A stretch of 64,000 bases of DNA from JANQEA01 sp964530075 (GCA_964530075.1 CAZGXU010000002.1:4656-68655); one strand, 5' to 3'. Positions 42,503 to 51,800 are shown, numbered from the stretch's first letter. Translations and numbers: made by a program. Notes: a model not told the origin generated them from the sequence alone.

Positions 42503-42783
42503 CGGATAGGATCACAACCCCCACGAAGGGGGAAGGCATAGCGATCCTTTCCTCCACTTCGTCTTCGCGACGCAGCAGGTCGCGCGACCGTCACAGCGCC
42601 CACCGAGCGAACGCGGAATGCGTGCAAACCGAATGAAGAGCACAGACCCGACCCTTCGTCCACGTGACGCGGAGCGTCGCGCTGGCTGTCCCAAGTGCCG
42701 GGTTCTTGTCGGCGCGAAGGCTGAGTAGCGGAGGGAGGCCGGGTCCACGATCGGCGGACCGGCCGGTCGCTCGACAAATCCGC
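42503..42783. other. Intergenic region with hairpins
   Basis: No gene seen. Inverted repeats: AGGATC/GATCCT (42508-42548) enclosing CCCCC/GGGGG (42518-42532), CGCGAC/GTCGCG (42566-42584), and GACGC/GCGTC (42666-42678). This is the third hairpin cluster of the window; here it lies between genes. Confidence 0.45.
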
Positions 42784-42789
42784 TATAAT
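42784..42789 (+). promoter_or_regulatory. -10 box for leaderless ATP-cone/uridine kinase mRNA
   Basis: A perfect TATAAT, 9 bases before the ATG at 42799; no Shine-Dalgarno follows and the -35 region has no TTG. Confidence 0.65.
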
Positions 42790-42798
42790 CGCGGCGAT

Positions 42799-44286
42799 AT
42801 GGCTGTTCTGAACAGGATCGGGAAAGTACGGAAGCGGAATCACGCGTTGGTCACGTTCGACCAGGATCGAATCGTTCACGCGATCCGGCGGGCCGGCGAC
42901 TCGGTGAGCGGCTTCGCCCAAGACTACCTACCCGGGGTCAACGACCGGATCTTCGCCGCCGGCGGCACCGACGACGGCATCGCCGAGATGCTCTCGGATC
43001 TCGTCGTCGTCTGCCTCAACGCCGATCCCAAGCACCTCGTGACGAACTTCCCTCCGACGGTGGAGGAGATCCAGGACGTCGTCCTTCATGTGCTCACGAG
43101 CAACGGATTCACGACCGTCGCCGATGCGTATACATGCTTCCGCTGGGGGCATCATTGGGTCCGGCAGGGTGCGATCGGCGAGGAGCAGTTCGTCGGGCAC
43201 GGGTATCCGGCCGAGTCGATGGAGCCGCTCCTCGCCTGGAACCACGAACGTGAGTGCGACACCGTGGAGGGGCTGAACGAAATCGTCCGGAGCGGCCGCC
43301 TCGGTTCGCTGATCGAGGAGTCGCTCGACCGCTTCGAAGGGTGGCTCGATGACGCGGCCCGCGACGTCGTCGCCCGGATGGACGGCGGCGACGAGATCCG
43401 CATGATCTGGATCAGCGGTCCGTCCTCATCGGGGAAGACGACGGCGACGGTCAAGCTGACAGAGCGGCTCCGTCGCGAGGGGCTGGAGTTCCTGATGCTC
43501 AACCTCGACGACTACTTCTGGTCGCTGATCGAGCATCCGACGGACTGGATCGACGATCGGAACTACGAGACGCCGGAGGCGCTCGACATCCAGCTGCTCA
43601 ACGAGCACCTCCGCGCGCTCCTCAAGGGGGAGACGGTCAAGAAGCCGGTCTACAACTTCAAGACCGGGCGGAGGGACGGGACGACGCCGGTGAAGCTGGA
43701 GTCGGACCAGGTCCTCCTGCTCGATTGCCTCCACGGTTTCTATCCGCCGATCACCGAGGACGTCGATCCCTCGTGCATGTTCCGGGTCTACATCGAGGCG
43801 ATGAACCCGCTGTACGAGCCGATCCCGATGATCCCGCTCTATCAGGGGGATCGGTTCGATCGCCGCCTGACGCGGTTCGAGGACGTTCGCCTGATGCGGC
43901 GCAGCCTGCGCGACGTGAAGCATCGGGACCACCCGCCGCTGGCGACGATCCTGCACTGGCACTACGTCCGCGCCGGGGAGATGTTCTCGATCATCCCGCT
44001 GAAGGGGCTCGCCGACTGCGTCATCAACGGTGGCATGCCGTTCGACCTGCCCGTGCTCAAGCCGTTCTTCGACGGGGAGGGCGGGATCTGGCCGGACGAG
44101 AAGGACCTGAGCTCCTACCCGTCGTACCTCGATGCGTACATCCGGCATCGCCGGATCCGCGCCCTTCTGGACTCGGTCGTCGGGATCACGCTCGAGCAGG
44201 CCGACGATCGTCGACTGATCCCGGGCGACGCCGTCGTCCGCGAGTTCATCGGGAACAGCACGCTGGCGATTCCGCACAACGAGTAG
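42799..44286 (+). CDS. ATP-cone domain fused to uridine kinase-like domain
   Basis: 495 residues. Residues about 8-105 form an ATP-cone (KVRKRNHALVTFDQDRIVHAIRRAG, EIQDVVLHVLTSNG), the nucleotide-sensing module of ribonucleotide reductases and NrdR. From about residue 200 comes a phosphoribulokinase/uridine kinase fold: Walker A IWISGPSSSGKTTATVKL, LMLNLDDYFW, the acceptor region PVYNFKTGRRDGT and LLLDCLHGF, plus a C-terminal helical part. ATP-cones switch enzymes on with ATP and off with dATP, so allosteric control of nucleoside phosphorylation is the natural inference. Related long nucleoside kinases exist with TGS-like or threonyl-tRNA-synthetase-like N-termini. The start is fixed by the promoter; earlier codons overlap it. 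Confidence 0.88.
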   Translation: MAVLNRIGKVRKRNHALVTFDQDRIVHAIRRAGDSVSGFAQDYLPGVNDRIFAAGGTDDGIAEMLSDLVVVCLNADPKHLVTNFPPTVEEIQDVVLHVLTSNGFTTVADAYTCFRWGHHWVRQGAIGEEQFVGHGYPAESMEPLLAWNHERECDTVEGLNEIVRSGRLGSLIEESLDRFEGWLDDAARDVVARMDGGDEIRMIWISGPSSSGKTTATVKLTERLRREGLEFLMLNLDDYFWSLIEHPTDWIDDRNYETPEALDIQLLNEHLRALLKGETVKKPVYNFKTGRRDGTTPVKLESDQVLLLDCLHGFYPPITEDVDPSCMFRVYIEAMNPLYEPIPMIPLYQGDRFDRRLTRFEDVRLMRRSLRDVKHRDHPPLATILHWHYVRAGEMFSIIPLKGLADCVINGGMPFDLPVLKPFFDGEGGIWPDEKDLSSYPSYLDAYIRHRRIRALLDSVVGITLEQADDRRLIPGDAVVREFIGNSTLAIPHNE

Positions 44287-44333
44287 CGCGTGATCGCGGC
44301 TCCGCTTACCCTACTCCCCGAGGGAATAAGACG

Positions 44334-45317
44334 ATGCCTGCCAACCTGACGCCGGAGTTCCTCAAAGCCCGAAAGCGTCTCCGGTATGCGAAGGAGCCCG
44401 ACGAGAAGCTCGCCATTCTGGAGGAGATGCTGGCGACGATCCCCAAGCACAAGGGGACCGACAAGATGCAGGCGGACATCAAACGCCGCATCGCCAAGCT
44501 GAGAGAGAGCCAATCCCAGGTCAAGCGCGGCGGCAAGGCGTCCGGGCACGACCACGTGCCCCGCGAGGGGGCCGGCCAGGTCGCGCTGATCGGGCCGCCG
44601 AACACGGGGAAGTCGAGCCTCCTCACTGCGCTGACCAACGCGCGGCCCGAGGTCGCCGAATACCCGTTCTCGACGCTGGTGCCGATCCCCGGGATGATGG
44701 CGTTCGAGGACGTCTCGATCCAGCTGCTCGACCTGCCGCCGATCACGCCGGAGTACACCGAGCCGTGGGTCTACAACCTGATCCGAGGCTGCGATCTGGG
44801 GCTCGTCGTCGTCGACGCGAGCGACGGGGAGCTGATCCGTGACGAGCTGGACGAGCTGCGCGTCCTCCTCGAGGAAAAGCACCTCAGGCTCGTCGCGGAG
44901 AAGGGCGGGGAGGTCGACGAGTGGATCGTGGAGATTCCGACGCGGATCGTCCTCAACAAGGTCGACCTGACGAAGGCGGAGACCGTCGATGCACTCGCCG
45001 CGGGGATGTCGCTTCCCGTCCTCCGCGCGTCCGTCGGGACCGGTGTCGGACTGGACGGGCTGAGAAGGGCGATCTTCAAGGCGCTGCGCGTCGTCCGGAT
45101 CTACACGAAGCTGCCCGGCAGGAAGCCCGACATGACGGAGCCGTACACGCTTCCGCGCGGGAGCACCGCGCTCGACGCGGTCCAGACCGTCCACCGCGAC
45201 TTCGTCGAGCGGTTGAAGTATGTGCGGATCTGGGGATCGGGCCGTTTCGAAGGGCAAAAGGTGCCGGCCGACCACCCCCTCGAGGACGGCGACGTCATCG
45301 AGATCCACCTCCGGTAG
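44334..45317 (+). CDS. DRG/OBG-like GTPase with TGS domain
   Basis: 327 residues from the ATG preceded by GAGGGAA. A helical N-terminus (about 1-75) is followed by the G domain: G1 GPPNTGKSSLLTALT, G2 region EYPFSTLVPIPG, G3 as LLDLPPITPEY (DxPG of the family replaced by DLPP), G4 NKVD. A TGS domain closes the chain (YTLPRGSTALDAVQTVHRDF to the end). The order matches archaeal/eukaryotic DRG proteins, which act on ribosomes; bacterial relatives exist but are uncommon and unnamed. The loss of the G3 glycine suggests slow or altered GTP hydrolysis. Confidence 0.85.
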   Translation: MPANLTPEFLKARKRLRYAKEPDEKLAILEEMLATIPKHKGTDKMQADIKRRIAKLRESQSQVKRGGKASGHDHVPREGAGQVALIGPPNTGKSSLLTALTNARPEVAEYPFSTLVPIPGMMAFEDVSIQLLDLPPITPEYTEPWVYNLIRGCDLGLVVVDASDGELIRDELDELRVLLEEKHLRLVAEKGGEVDEWIVEIPTRIVLNKVDLTKAETVDALAAGMSLPVLRASVGTGVGLDGLRRAIFKALRVVRIYTKLPGRKPDMTEPYTLPRGSTALDAVQTVHRDFVERLKYVRIWGSGRFEGQKVPADHPLEDGDVIEIHLR

Positions 45318-45346
45318 GCTCCCGCGCGGCCTGACCGCCCGCGGAG

Positions 45347-45376
45347 TTGCGCCGGGCGCGGACGCGTCGGTACTCT
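45347..45376 (+). promoter_or_regulatory. Promoter of replication-protein pair
   Basis: TTGCGC (45347-45352), an 18-base spacer and TACTCT (45371-45376), 45 bases before the ATG at 45421. Confidence 0.5.
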
Positions 45377-45420
45377 CTCGGCGGTCAGCAGGATTCCGAC
45401 GAAGGACTGGTGGTGAGACG

Positions 45421-46182
45421 ATGATCCGAATCGAGGGGAGGGGACACGGGCGAGGGATTATCATCGACTCGAAGGCGCTCGAGGATCCGAACTTGTCGTT
45501 CCGGGCGAAGGGGCTCCTCGCCTACCTCCAGTCGTTGCCGCGCGGCTTCACCTCCGACGCCAAGAGCCTGGAGAAGATCTCGCTCGAGAAGAAGGCGGCG
45601 ATTCGAACGGCGCTCAAGGAACTGATCGACGGCGGGTACGTGACGCGGATCGAGCATCGCGCCGCTGGCGGGTCGGACTCCGACAGCGACGTTCAGACGG
45701 TCGGCCCCGGTCCTCTGATGGACAGCCTGTTCGGCGAGTTCCCGGCGCCGAGCGGGCTCTCGGGGCGGCCCGCGGCGGCGGCGAAGAGAGATGAATCGCG
45801 GGAGCAGGTCCAACGGGTTATCGACCACCTGAACAGGCTCCGGGAGCGAAGCTGGGACTGGGCGCAATACACGCCGCTGTCGGCGAAGTACGCCAAGAAC
45901 GTCGAGCACATCAACGGGCGGCTGCGGGACGGGTACGCCGAGGAGGACCTGATCCTCGTCCTCGACTATTTGGCCGCGACGGACGGAGGGAAGGAGGAGT
46001 CGCGGCGCTACTTCAACTGCGTGACGCCGTTCAACACGAAGAACTTCGAGAGGAATCTCGCGATGGCGCGGGAGTGGGAAGCGAGGGGTAGGCCAGTGGG
46101 GCAAAGGCGTCGAGCGTCTCACATCGAGCAGAGCCACGATCCCGAGATCTACGAACGAAGAGTCATAGGGGGCAAGAAGTGA
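45421..46182 (+). CDS. Phage-like replication initiator (winged helix + Phg_2220 C-terminal domain)
   Basis: 253 residues from the ATG at 45421. The N-terminal winged helix-turn-helix (IIIDSKALEDPNLSFRAKGLLAYLQSLP...LEKISLEKKAAIRTALKELIDGGYVTR) is of the kind found in phage replication proteins. The C-terminal part (VQRVIDHLNRLR...YAKNVEHINGRLRDGYAEEDLILVLDYL...YFNCVTPFNTKNFERNL) matches the conserved phage C-terminal domain of DnaD-like initiators. It would bind origin DNA and recruit the helicase loader encoded next, whose GTG overlaps its stop. No capsid, integrase or lysis genes surround it, so it is a captured cassette or the host's own primosome. Confidence 0.82.
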   Translation: MIRIEGRGHGRGIIIDSKALEDPNLSFRAKGLLAYLQSLPRGFTSDAKSLEKISLEKKAAIRTALKELIDGGYVTRIEHRAAGGSDSDSDVQTVGPGPLMDSLFGEFPAPSGLSGRPAAAAKRDESREQVQRVIDHLNRLRERSWDWAQYTPLSAKYAKNVEHINGRLRDGYAEEDLILVLDYLAATDGGKEESRRYFNCVTPFNTKNFERNLAMAREWEARGRPVGQRRRASHIEQSHDPEIYERRVIGGKK

Positions 46183-46865
46183 TCCGAGGCGCACCGATCG
46201 GTAAGCGGTTTGAGCATTGTGCGTTCGACAATTTCGACGTGACGGATGAGAATCGGGACGCCTTCGAAGCCTGTAAGTGCGTCGTCGAGACCGGAGAAAC
46301 GGGCGTGCTCATCCGCGGGAAACATGGGCTCGGGAAGACACACCTGTTGGTCGCGATGATGAAGGAGTACGATCGCAGGCACTCGGTTGTTCCACCTAAG
46401 CAGCCGGCAGAGGGTGGAATGATCGCGGTTTCATCGGCGAGCGAAATCATCCGGACGGCCGAGCGCGAGATCGACGAGAGCGGAGATCCGCCGTCGCTTG
46501 TGCCCGACGAGATCGAGCGACAGGCTCACGTCGAGTACTGGCCGATGCTGGACCTGACGAGCGAGCTTCGATCGGACATTGCGCACGGCTCTCAGGAGAC
46601 ATCGCGCCGGTGCCGCGAGTGCGATCTCCTCGTGTTGGACGACTTCGGGGCGGAACGTGCGACGGAATTCGTGTTGGAGGAGCTGGAGAGGATCGTCGAT
46701 TGGCGCTATCGGACGGTGAAGCTGATGGCCGTCGCGACGAACCTGCTGACCTTCCAAGCGATCATCGCCAAGTACGGCTCGCGGGCGATCTCACGTTGGA
46801 TGGGATCGTGCGCGGTCGTGGCCGTAGGGGGGGAAGACCGGCGCGCATCGATGGGGCCGAGCTAG
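46179..46865 (+). CDS. DnaC/DnaI-like helicase loader ATPase
   Basis: 228 residues, GTG overlapping the upstream stop (GTGA). Walker A RGKHGLGKTHLL (about 47-58), Walker B LLVLDDFGAE, and a sensor-1 region KLMAVATNLLTF, then the arginine-finger stretch SRAISRWMG. There is no zinc finger or IstB-type N-terminus, so DnaC/DnaI is preferred over IstB. A long insertion (about 75-140) separates Walker A and B, with an acidic stretch. G+C looks lower here than in neighbouring genes, which fits transfer from a phage or plasmid. It would place the replicative helicase on DNA opened by the upstream protein. Confidence 0.85.
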   Translation: MIRGAPIGKRFEHCAFDNFDVTDENRDAFEACKCVVETGETGVLIRGKHGLGKTHLLVAMMKEYDRRHSVVPPKQPAEGGMIAVSSASEIIRTAEREIDESGDPPSLVPDEIERQAHVEYWPMLDLTSELRSDIAHGSQETSRRCRECDLLVLDDFGAERATEFVLEELERIVDWRYRTVKLMAVATNLLTFQAIIAKYGSRAISRWMGSCAVVAVGGEDRRASMGPS

Positions 46866-46912
46866 CCGGGAGGGCCCCCCGACCGATCGGGCTCCGCCGA
46901 TCGATTGGAAGC

Positions 46913-48217
46913 CTAAAACCAGCCGAGATGGACGGCGACGAGGATCGCGATCGTTCCCAGCCCGCAGCTGGCGAGGGCGACGAGCGATCCGCTCGCGAGC
47001 CAGCGTCGGAGGGTGAGCTTTTCGCCGAGCGACTCGGACATCGAGACGATCACGACGTTGGCCGCCGAACCGACGGGCGTCAGATTCGCCCCGAACCCTA
47101 CGCCGATCGCCAGCGCCCACCACAGCGGAGCGACATCGATTCCGTGCGTCGCCAGTCCCTTGAAGATCGGAAGCATGACGATCGTGAACGGGACGTTGCT
47201 GATCACGCCCGAGGCGAAGGCCGCCCCCCACAGGACGACGAGGATCGGAACGTAGAGCCCGTGCTCGGCCAGGGCCGCGATTCCGCGGCCGAGGAAACCG
47301 ATCGCGCCGCTCGCCTCGAGGCCGCCGACGATGATGAACAGGGAGATAAAGAAGATCAGCACGTCCCAGTGGATGTCCTTCAGGATCCTGTCGAAATCCG
47401 GGCGGACCCACAGCAGCCCGACGCACGCGCCGATCAGGGCGACAAGGCCCGGTTGGAGGAAGATCGCCTCGTGAACGAAGAAGAGCAGGATCGTGATCGA
47501 AAGGGTGATCAGCATCCGCCTCGTGGTCAGCGGATCGACGATGGCGCGCCGCTCGTCCATCCCGAGGAGGCGGTCCACGCTCGCCGGACGCCGTGTCAGC
47601 TCGCGGCGGAAGACGAGCATGAGGACCCCCTGTGCGGCGCCCCACACGAGGACGACGATCGGAGCCAGATGGGTGAGGAAGTCGACGAAGCCGAAGCCGG
47701 CGGCGGACCCGATCAGGATGTTCGGAGGGTCACCGATCAGCGTCGCGACGCCGCCGATGTTCGACAGGAGGACCTCGGCTATCAGAAACGGCAGCGGGGA
47801 GATCCCGAGGATGTCGGCGATGGAGACCGTCACCGGCACGACGATGATGATCGTCGTGACGTTGTCGAGGACCATGGAGACGACGGACGTGACCAGGCCG
47901 AGGTAGACGAGGAGCAACCAGGGGCGCCCCTTCGCCAGTTTGGCCGCGCGAATGGCGAGGTATTGAAAGAACCCGGTTTCCCGGAAGAGACCGACGACGA
48001 TCATCATCCCCATCAGGAGCGTGATCGTGTCGTAATCGACCGACAGAACGGCGTCGTGGGTGCTGTAGAAGGAGAACCAGGTTCCGAGCGCGATCATCAA
48101 CGCAGCGCCGGACAGAGCGACGATGGCGCGGTGGACGCGTTCCAGGAAGATCCCGATGTAGGTAAGCGCGAAGGGGATGAGAGACATGACTAACGGAGTG
48201 ATTGCGACCGGGTCCAT
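46913..48217 (-). CDS. ArsB/NhaD-type anion or Na+/H+ permease
   Basis: 434 residues, eleven or twelve helices with the two-fold pseudo-repeat of the ion transporter superfamily. The hairpin motifs SVVSMVLDNVTTIIIVVPVT and GVATLIGDPPNILIGSAAGF in the first half and FASGVISNVPFTIVMLPI with GANLTPVGSAANVVIVSMSE in the second half are the ones that bind ions and anions in NhaD, ArsB and the P protein. Substrate cannot be fixed by sequence alone. A second ATG at 48187 is an alternative start. Its promoter is at 48250-48278. Confidence 0.92.
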   Translation of the reverse strand: MDPVAITPLVMSLIPFALTYIGIFLERVHRAIVALSGAALMIALGTWFSFYSTHDAVLSVDYDTITLLMGMMIVVGLFRETGFFQYLAIRAAKLAKGRPWLLLVYLGLVTSVVSMVLDNVTTIIIVVPVTVSIADILGISPLPFLIAEVLLSNIGGVATLIGDPPNILIGSAAGFGFVDFLTHLAPIVVLVWGAAQGVLMLVFRRELTRRPASVDRLLGMDERRAIVDPLTTRRMLITLSITILLFFVHEAIFLQPGLVALIGACVGLLWVRPDFDRILKDIHWDVLIFFISLFIIVGGLEASGAIGFLGRGIAALAEHGLYVPILVVLWGAAFASGVISNVPFTIVMLPIFKGLATHGIDVAPLWWALAIGVGFGANLTPVGSAANVVIVSMSESLGEKLTLRRWLASGSLVALASCGLGTIAILVAVHLGWF

Positions 48218-48249
48218 CCGTCGACCATCTCGCGTTCAGAGGATCCCCG

Positions 48250-48278
48250 ATCCTACCGGCAACGAGATTTCGGTGCAA
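48250..48278 (-). promoter_or_regulatory. Promoter of NhaD/ArsB-type gene
   Basis: Minus strand: TTGCAC (48273-48278), a 17-base spacer and TAGGAT (48250-48255), about 32 bases before the ATG at 48217. Confidence 0.6.
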
Positions 48279-48405
48279 TTCTCCGACGGTGGCTGAGATC
48301 GCGGCTGCAATAGCACTTCGCGGGGATCACGACGAGCGGGTCGGGCGGGTGACGGTGAACCCACTCATCGGGAGCGATTCGAGAAAGCGCGCTCGGAGAT
48401 CGCAG

Positions 48406-48435
48406 ACGGCGGGCGCCCTTGCGGGCGCCCGCCGT
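48406..48435 (-). terminator. Strong hairpin ending the small-ORF transcription unit
   Basis: A perfect 13-bp stem ACGGCGGGCGCCC / GGGCGCCCGCCGT; in the minus-strand RNA the loop is GCAA, a GNRA tetraloop. It lies 32 bases after the stop of the 64-residue frame. No U tract follows. Confidence 0.6.
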
Positions 48436-48467
48436 GACTCCTCTGCGAAGGAGGCGCGCGGTGCTGG

Positions 48468-48662
48468 TCAGATGCCAATCGATCGGGCTCCACCCCGGAG
48501 CGAGAAGCCGCCGATCACCGTGCCGAGGCTCGCATCCTTCAACGGACTAGGCGATCGGCCCTGACGTGGAGTACCGCGCCGGATTCCAAAGAGAGGCGAA
48601 GTGAGCGAGACGTCCGTCGAACGCACAGGTTCGATTGGATCCTTCGGGAGTCCGGCGGCCAT
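48468..48662 (-). CDS. 64-residue protein of unknown function behind a structured leader
   Basis: From the ATG at 48662, with a full AGGAGG Shine-Dalgarno six bases before it, to TGA at 48468. The peptide starts MAAGLPKDP and ends SLRGGARSIGI. It has no membrane segment, is rich in Ser, Arg, Pro and Gly, and shows no family I know. Its own promoter (48744-48772), a 75-base leader with a riboswitch-like core and a strong downstream hairpin make a complete small transcription unit between the NhaD-type and lhr genes. The unit, rather than the peptide sequence, is the evidence that it is real. The product could also be a leader peptide. Confidence 0.5.
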   Translation of the reverse strand: MAAGLPKDPIEPVRSTDVSLTSPLFGIRRGTPRQGRSPSPLKDASLGTVIGGFSLRGGARSIGI

Positions 48663-48737
48663 GGGATTCCTCCTGTAAGCCCGTAACTTTGCGCCCCGCC
48701 CTTTCGACACGGTTCGCCGTTTCGGATATCCAATAGC
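48663..48737 (-). promoter_or_regulatory. Structured leader resembling a c-di-GMP-I (GEMM) riboswitch
   Basis: Read on the minus strand the leader contains GGCGAACC (48718-48711), a CGAAAG tetraloop-like element (48706-48701), GGGGCGCAAAG (48697-48687) and TACGGGCTTA (48685-48676), in the order of the GEMM aptamer (GGCAAACC, CGAAAG, GGACGCAAAGC, ACGGGUCUA). The P1 stem pairs poorly and no complete P2 helix with its GGUAG tetraloop receptor is visible, so this is a divergent or partial match. GGG/CCC pairing around AGGAGG (48682-48663) could hide the ribosome site of the 64-residue frame. Confidence 0.4.
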
Positions 48738-48743
48738 ATATAC

Positions 48744-48772
48744 ATTCTATCATGCGAAATCGACGGAGGCAA
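48744..48772 (-). promoter_or_regulatory. Promoter of the small-ORF unit
   Basis: Minus strand: TTGCCT (48767-48772), a 17-base spacer and TAGAAT (48744-48749), setting transcription start near 48737. The divergent lhr start is at 48837; the AT-rich stretch 48725-48756 may hold its promoter too, but no consensus is clear. Confidence 0.65.
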
Positions 48773-48836
48773 GACTGGCCTCCGAATTGGCGGAGCGGAC
48801 GGTTGATCGCGGTGGCGGATTCCGGAGAATGATCGT

Positions 48837-51800
48837 ATGCATAAGGAACTCCTGTCGCTCTTCCACCCCGCGACAGCACGCTGGTTCCGGGAGAGCTTCG
48901 CGCGCCCGACGCCACCCCAGGTCAAAGGGTGGCCGGAGATCGCGGCGGGGAAGAACACGCTCATCCTGGCACCGACCGGGTCGGGGAAGACGCTCGCCGC
49001 GTTCCTCTACGCGATCGACGAGCTGATCACCCGGCAAGGGGAGGAGGAGGCGGAGGCCCGGGGCGTTCACACGCTTTATCTCTCTCCGCTGAAGGCGCTC
49101 GCCAACGACATCGAGCGGAACCTCGATCCCCCGCTGCGGGGGATTCGGGCCGCCGCGGAGCGCCTCGGCGTCGACCTTCCGGAGATCCGCGTCGGACTGA
49201 GGACCGGCGACACGCCGTCGGCCGAACGGCAACGAATGGTCCGGAACCCTCCGGACCTCCTGATCACGACGCCGGAGTCACTCCACCTCCTCCTGACGTC
49301 GACCCGAGCGCGAGGGATGCTTCGGACGGTCCGCTACGTGATCGTCGATGAGATCCACGCCCTCTGTCCGAACAAGCGAGGGACGTTCCTCTCCCTCGTG
49401 CTCGAGCGGCTCGACGAGCTGACCCCTCTCTCGCCGATCCGGATCGGCCTGTCGGCGACCCAGCGCCCTCTCGAGGAGGTCGCCCGATTCCTCGGCGGAT
49501 ACGAGGCCGATGGGACGGCACGCCCGGTCACGGTCGTCGACGCCGGGATGCGCAAGGACCTCGACCTGGCGGTGATCGTGTCGGTCGAGGACATGAAGGA
49601 CCTGCCGCGCGCCGAGGACATGACGCGGAGCATCTGGCCGTCGATCTACGAGCGGCTCCTCGAGCTGATCGAGGAGCACACGTCGACGCTGATCTTCGGC
49701 AACAGCCGTCGGGTGGTGGAGCGGCTCGCCGCCGAGATCAACCGGCTGGCCGGCGCACCGATCGCCAGGGCGCACCACGGGAGCGTCTCCAAGGAGGAGC
49801 GGCACCGGATCGAGGAGGATCTGAAGGCGGGACGCCTCCCGGCCCTTGTGGCGACCGCCTCGATGGAGTTGGGGATCGACGTCGGCGCGATCGACCTCGT
49901 CTGTCAGGTCGAGGCGCCGTTCTCGGTGGCGAGCGGGCTCCAGCGGGTGGGGAGGGCCGGGCACCTCGTCCGCGCGACGAGCGTCGGTAGGATGATCCCG
50001 AAGACGCGCGCCGATCTGCTCGTGATGGCCGCGATGTCTCGCGCGATGCTCCGCGGCGAGATTTCGGCGATCCGCGTCCCGAGGAACCCCCTCGACGTCC
50101 TCGCCCAGCAGATGGTGGCGATGGTGGCGATGGACGAGTGGACCGTCGACCGGCTCTTCGACCGGATTCGCCGCGCCGTCCCGTACCGAGATCTCCCGCG
50201 AGAGACGTACCTCGCGGTCCTCGAACTGCTCGCCGGCCGGTACCGCGCCCCGGCCTCGCCCGCCCTTCGTCCGCGGATCTCGTGGGAGCGCTCGACGGGG
50301 CGGCTCTTCCCGCTCCCCGGGAGCCGACACGCCGTCGTGTTGAACGGCGGCGCCATCCCCGATACCGGTCAGTACGTGATGGTCCTCGAGGACGGGACGA
50401 CGCGGATCGGCGAGCTGGATGAGGAGTTCGTCTTCGAGCGTCGCCTCGGGGAGACGTTCATCCTCGGGACGGGATGCTGGCGAATCCTCGAGGTGACGCA
50501 CGACCGGGTGATCGTCGCCCCGGCCGAGGAGCACGAAGGGATGATGCCGTTCTGGAAGGGCGAGGGGCTCGGGCGGGACGCCGAGTTCGGGGCGCGGTTC
50601 GGTGCGTTCCTCCGGGAGTGCAAGGCCCGGCTGGAGAGTGGCGACCTCGAGGCGTGGCTGGCGGCCGAGTGCGCGCTCGATCCGACGGCGGCGAGGAATC
50701 TCGCCGGCTACCTGTCCGACCAGCGCGAGCGGGGCGGCGTCATCCCGAACGATCGCCGGATCCTGATCGACGTCTTCCGCAACGAGGCCGGCGACGCGCG
50801 GATGTCGGTGATCTCCCCGTTCGGGCGGGCGTTCCATCTGACCCTGCTCCTCGGTGTCCAACGGAGGCTGCGGGAGGGGGGGCACGAACCGCTGGAGGCG
50901 ATCTACTCGGGCGATGGAATCCTGTTCAGGCCCGGGGGGATTCCGATCGAATCGCTGATCGACGCGATCCGGGGCCTCCGGGCGGACCGGATCGTCGATG
51001 ACATCGTCGCCGAGCTGGAGAGCACCCCGTTCTTCGCGATGCGGTTCCGGCGGAACGCGGGGCGAGCCCTCCTTCTTCCGCGGGCCCGCCCCGGCCGACG
51101 GACGCCCCTCTGGCTGCAGCGGCTTCGCGCCCACGACCTCCTCGTCGTCGCCGGCGAGCATCCGGACTTCCCGATCGTGACCGAGACCTATCGCGAGATC
51201 GTCGAGGACGAGCTCCCGCTCGAAGCGGTCCAGGCCTTCCTGCGGGAGGTCGAAGAGGGGGCGGCCGGTTTCGCCGTCCGGAGGGATCGAAGGCCGTCCC
51301 CCTTTTCCGGCTCGCTCCTCCTCGACTTCACCGGGAAGTATCTCTACGAGGAAGACGCCCCGGTCGCTCGGGCGGGTCGGCGGGAGGGCCTCGGCGAAGA
51401 CGTAGCGCGCCTCCTCAGCGAGAGGATCCGAGGTGAGACCCTCTTCGATCCGGATGCCGTGCGGACGATGGACGAGCGGCTGCAAGGGCTCGCGCCGTAC
51501 AATCGCGCCCGCGACGGGGCCGAAGTCGTCGAGCTCCTCCGTAGGATCGGCGATCTGACTGAAGAGGAGGTCGTCGCGCGGTGCGAGCCGGCCGCCTCCT
51601 CGGTCCTCTCGGATCTGGTCGAGGACGGGCGGATCGCGCGGGTCGCTGTCCCCGGCTCCCCCCTCCCGGAGCGGCTCGTCGCGGCCGATGACGTCGAGCA
51701 GTACCGGAGGATGAGTGATGCGGACGTCCGGGAGATCGTGCGCCGGTACGTGTCGGCGCGCGCCGTGACGAGCCGGCCGGAGGTCCTGGCGCGCTATCCG

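Noticed and set aside
45421..46865. A prophage
   Set aside because: Only the replication pair looks phage-like; no integrase, terminase, capsid, lysis genes or att repeats are seen on either side.
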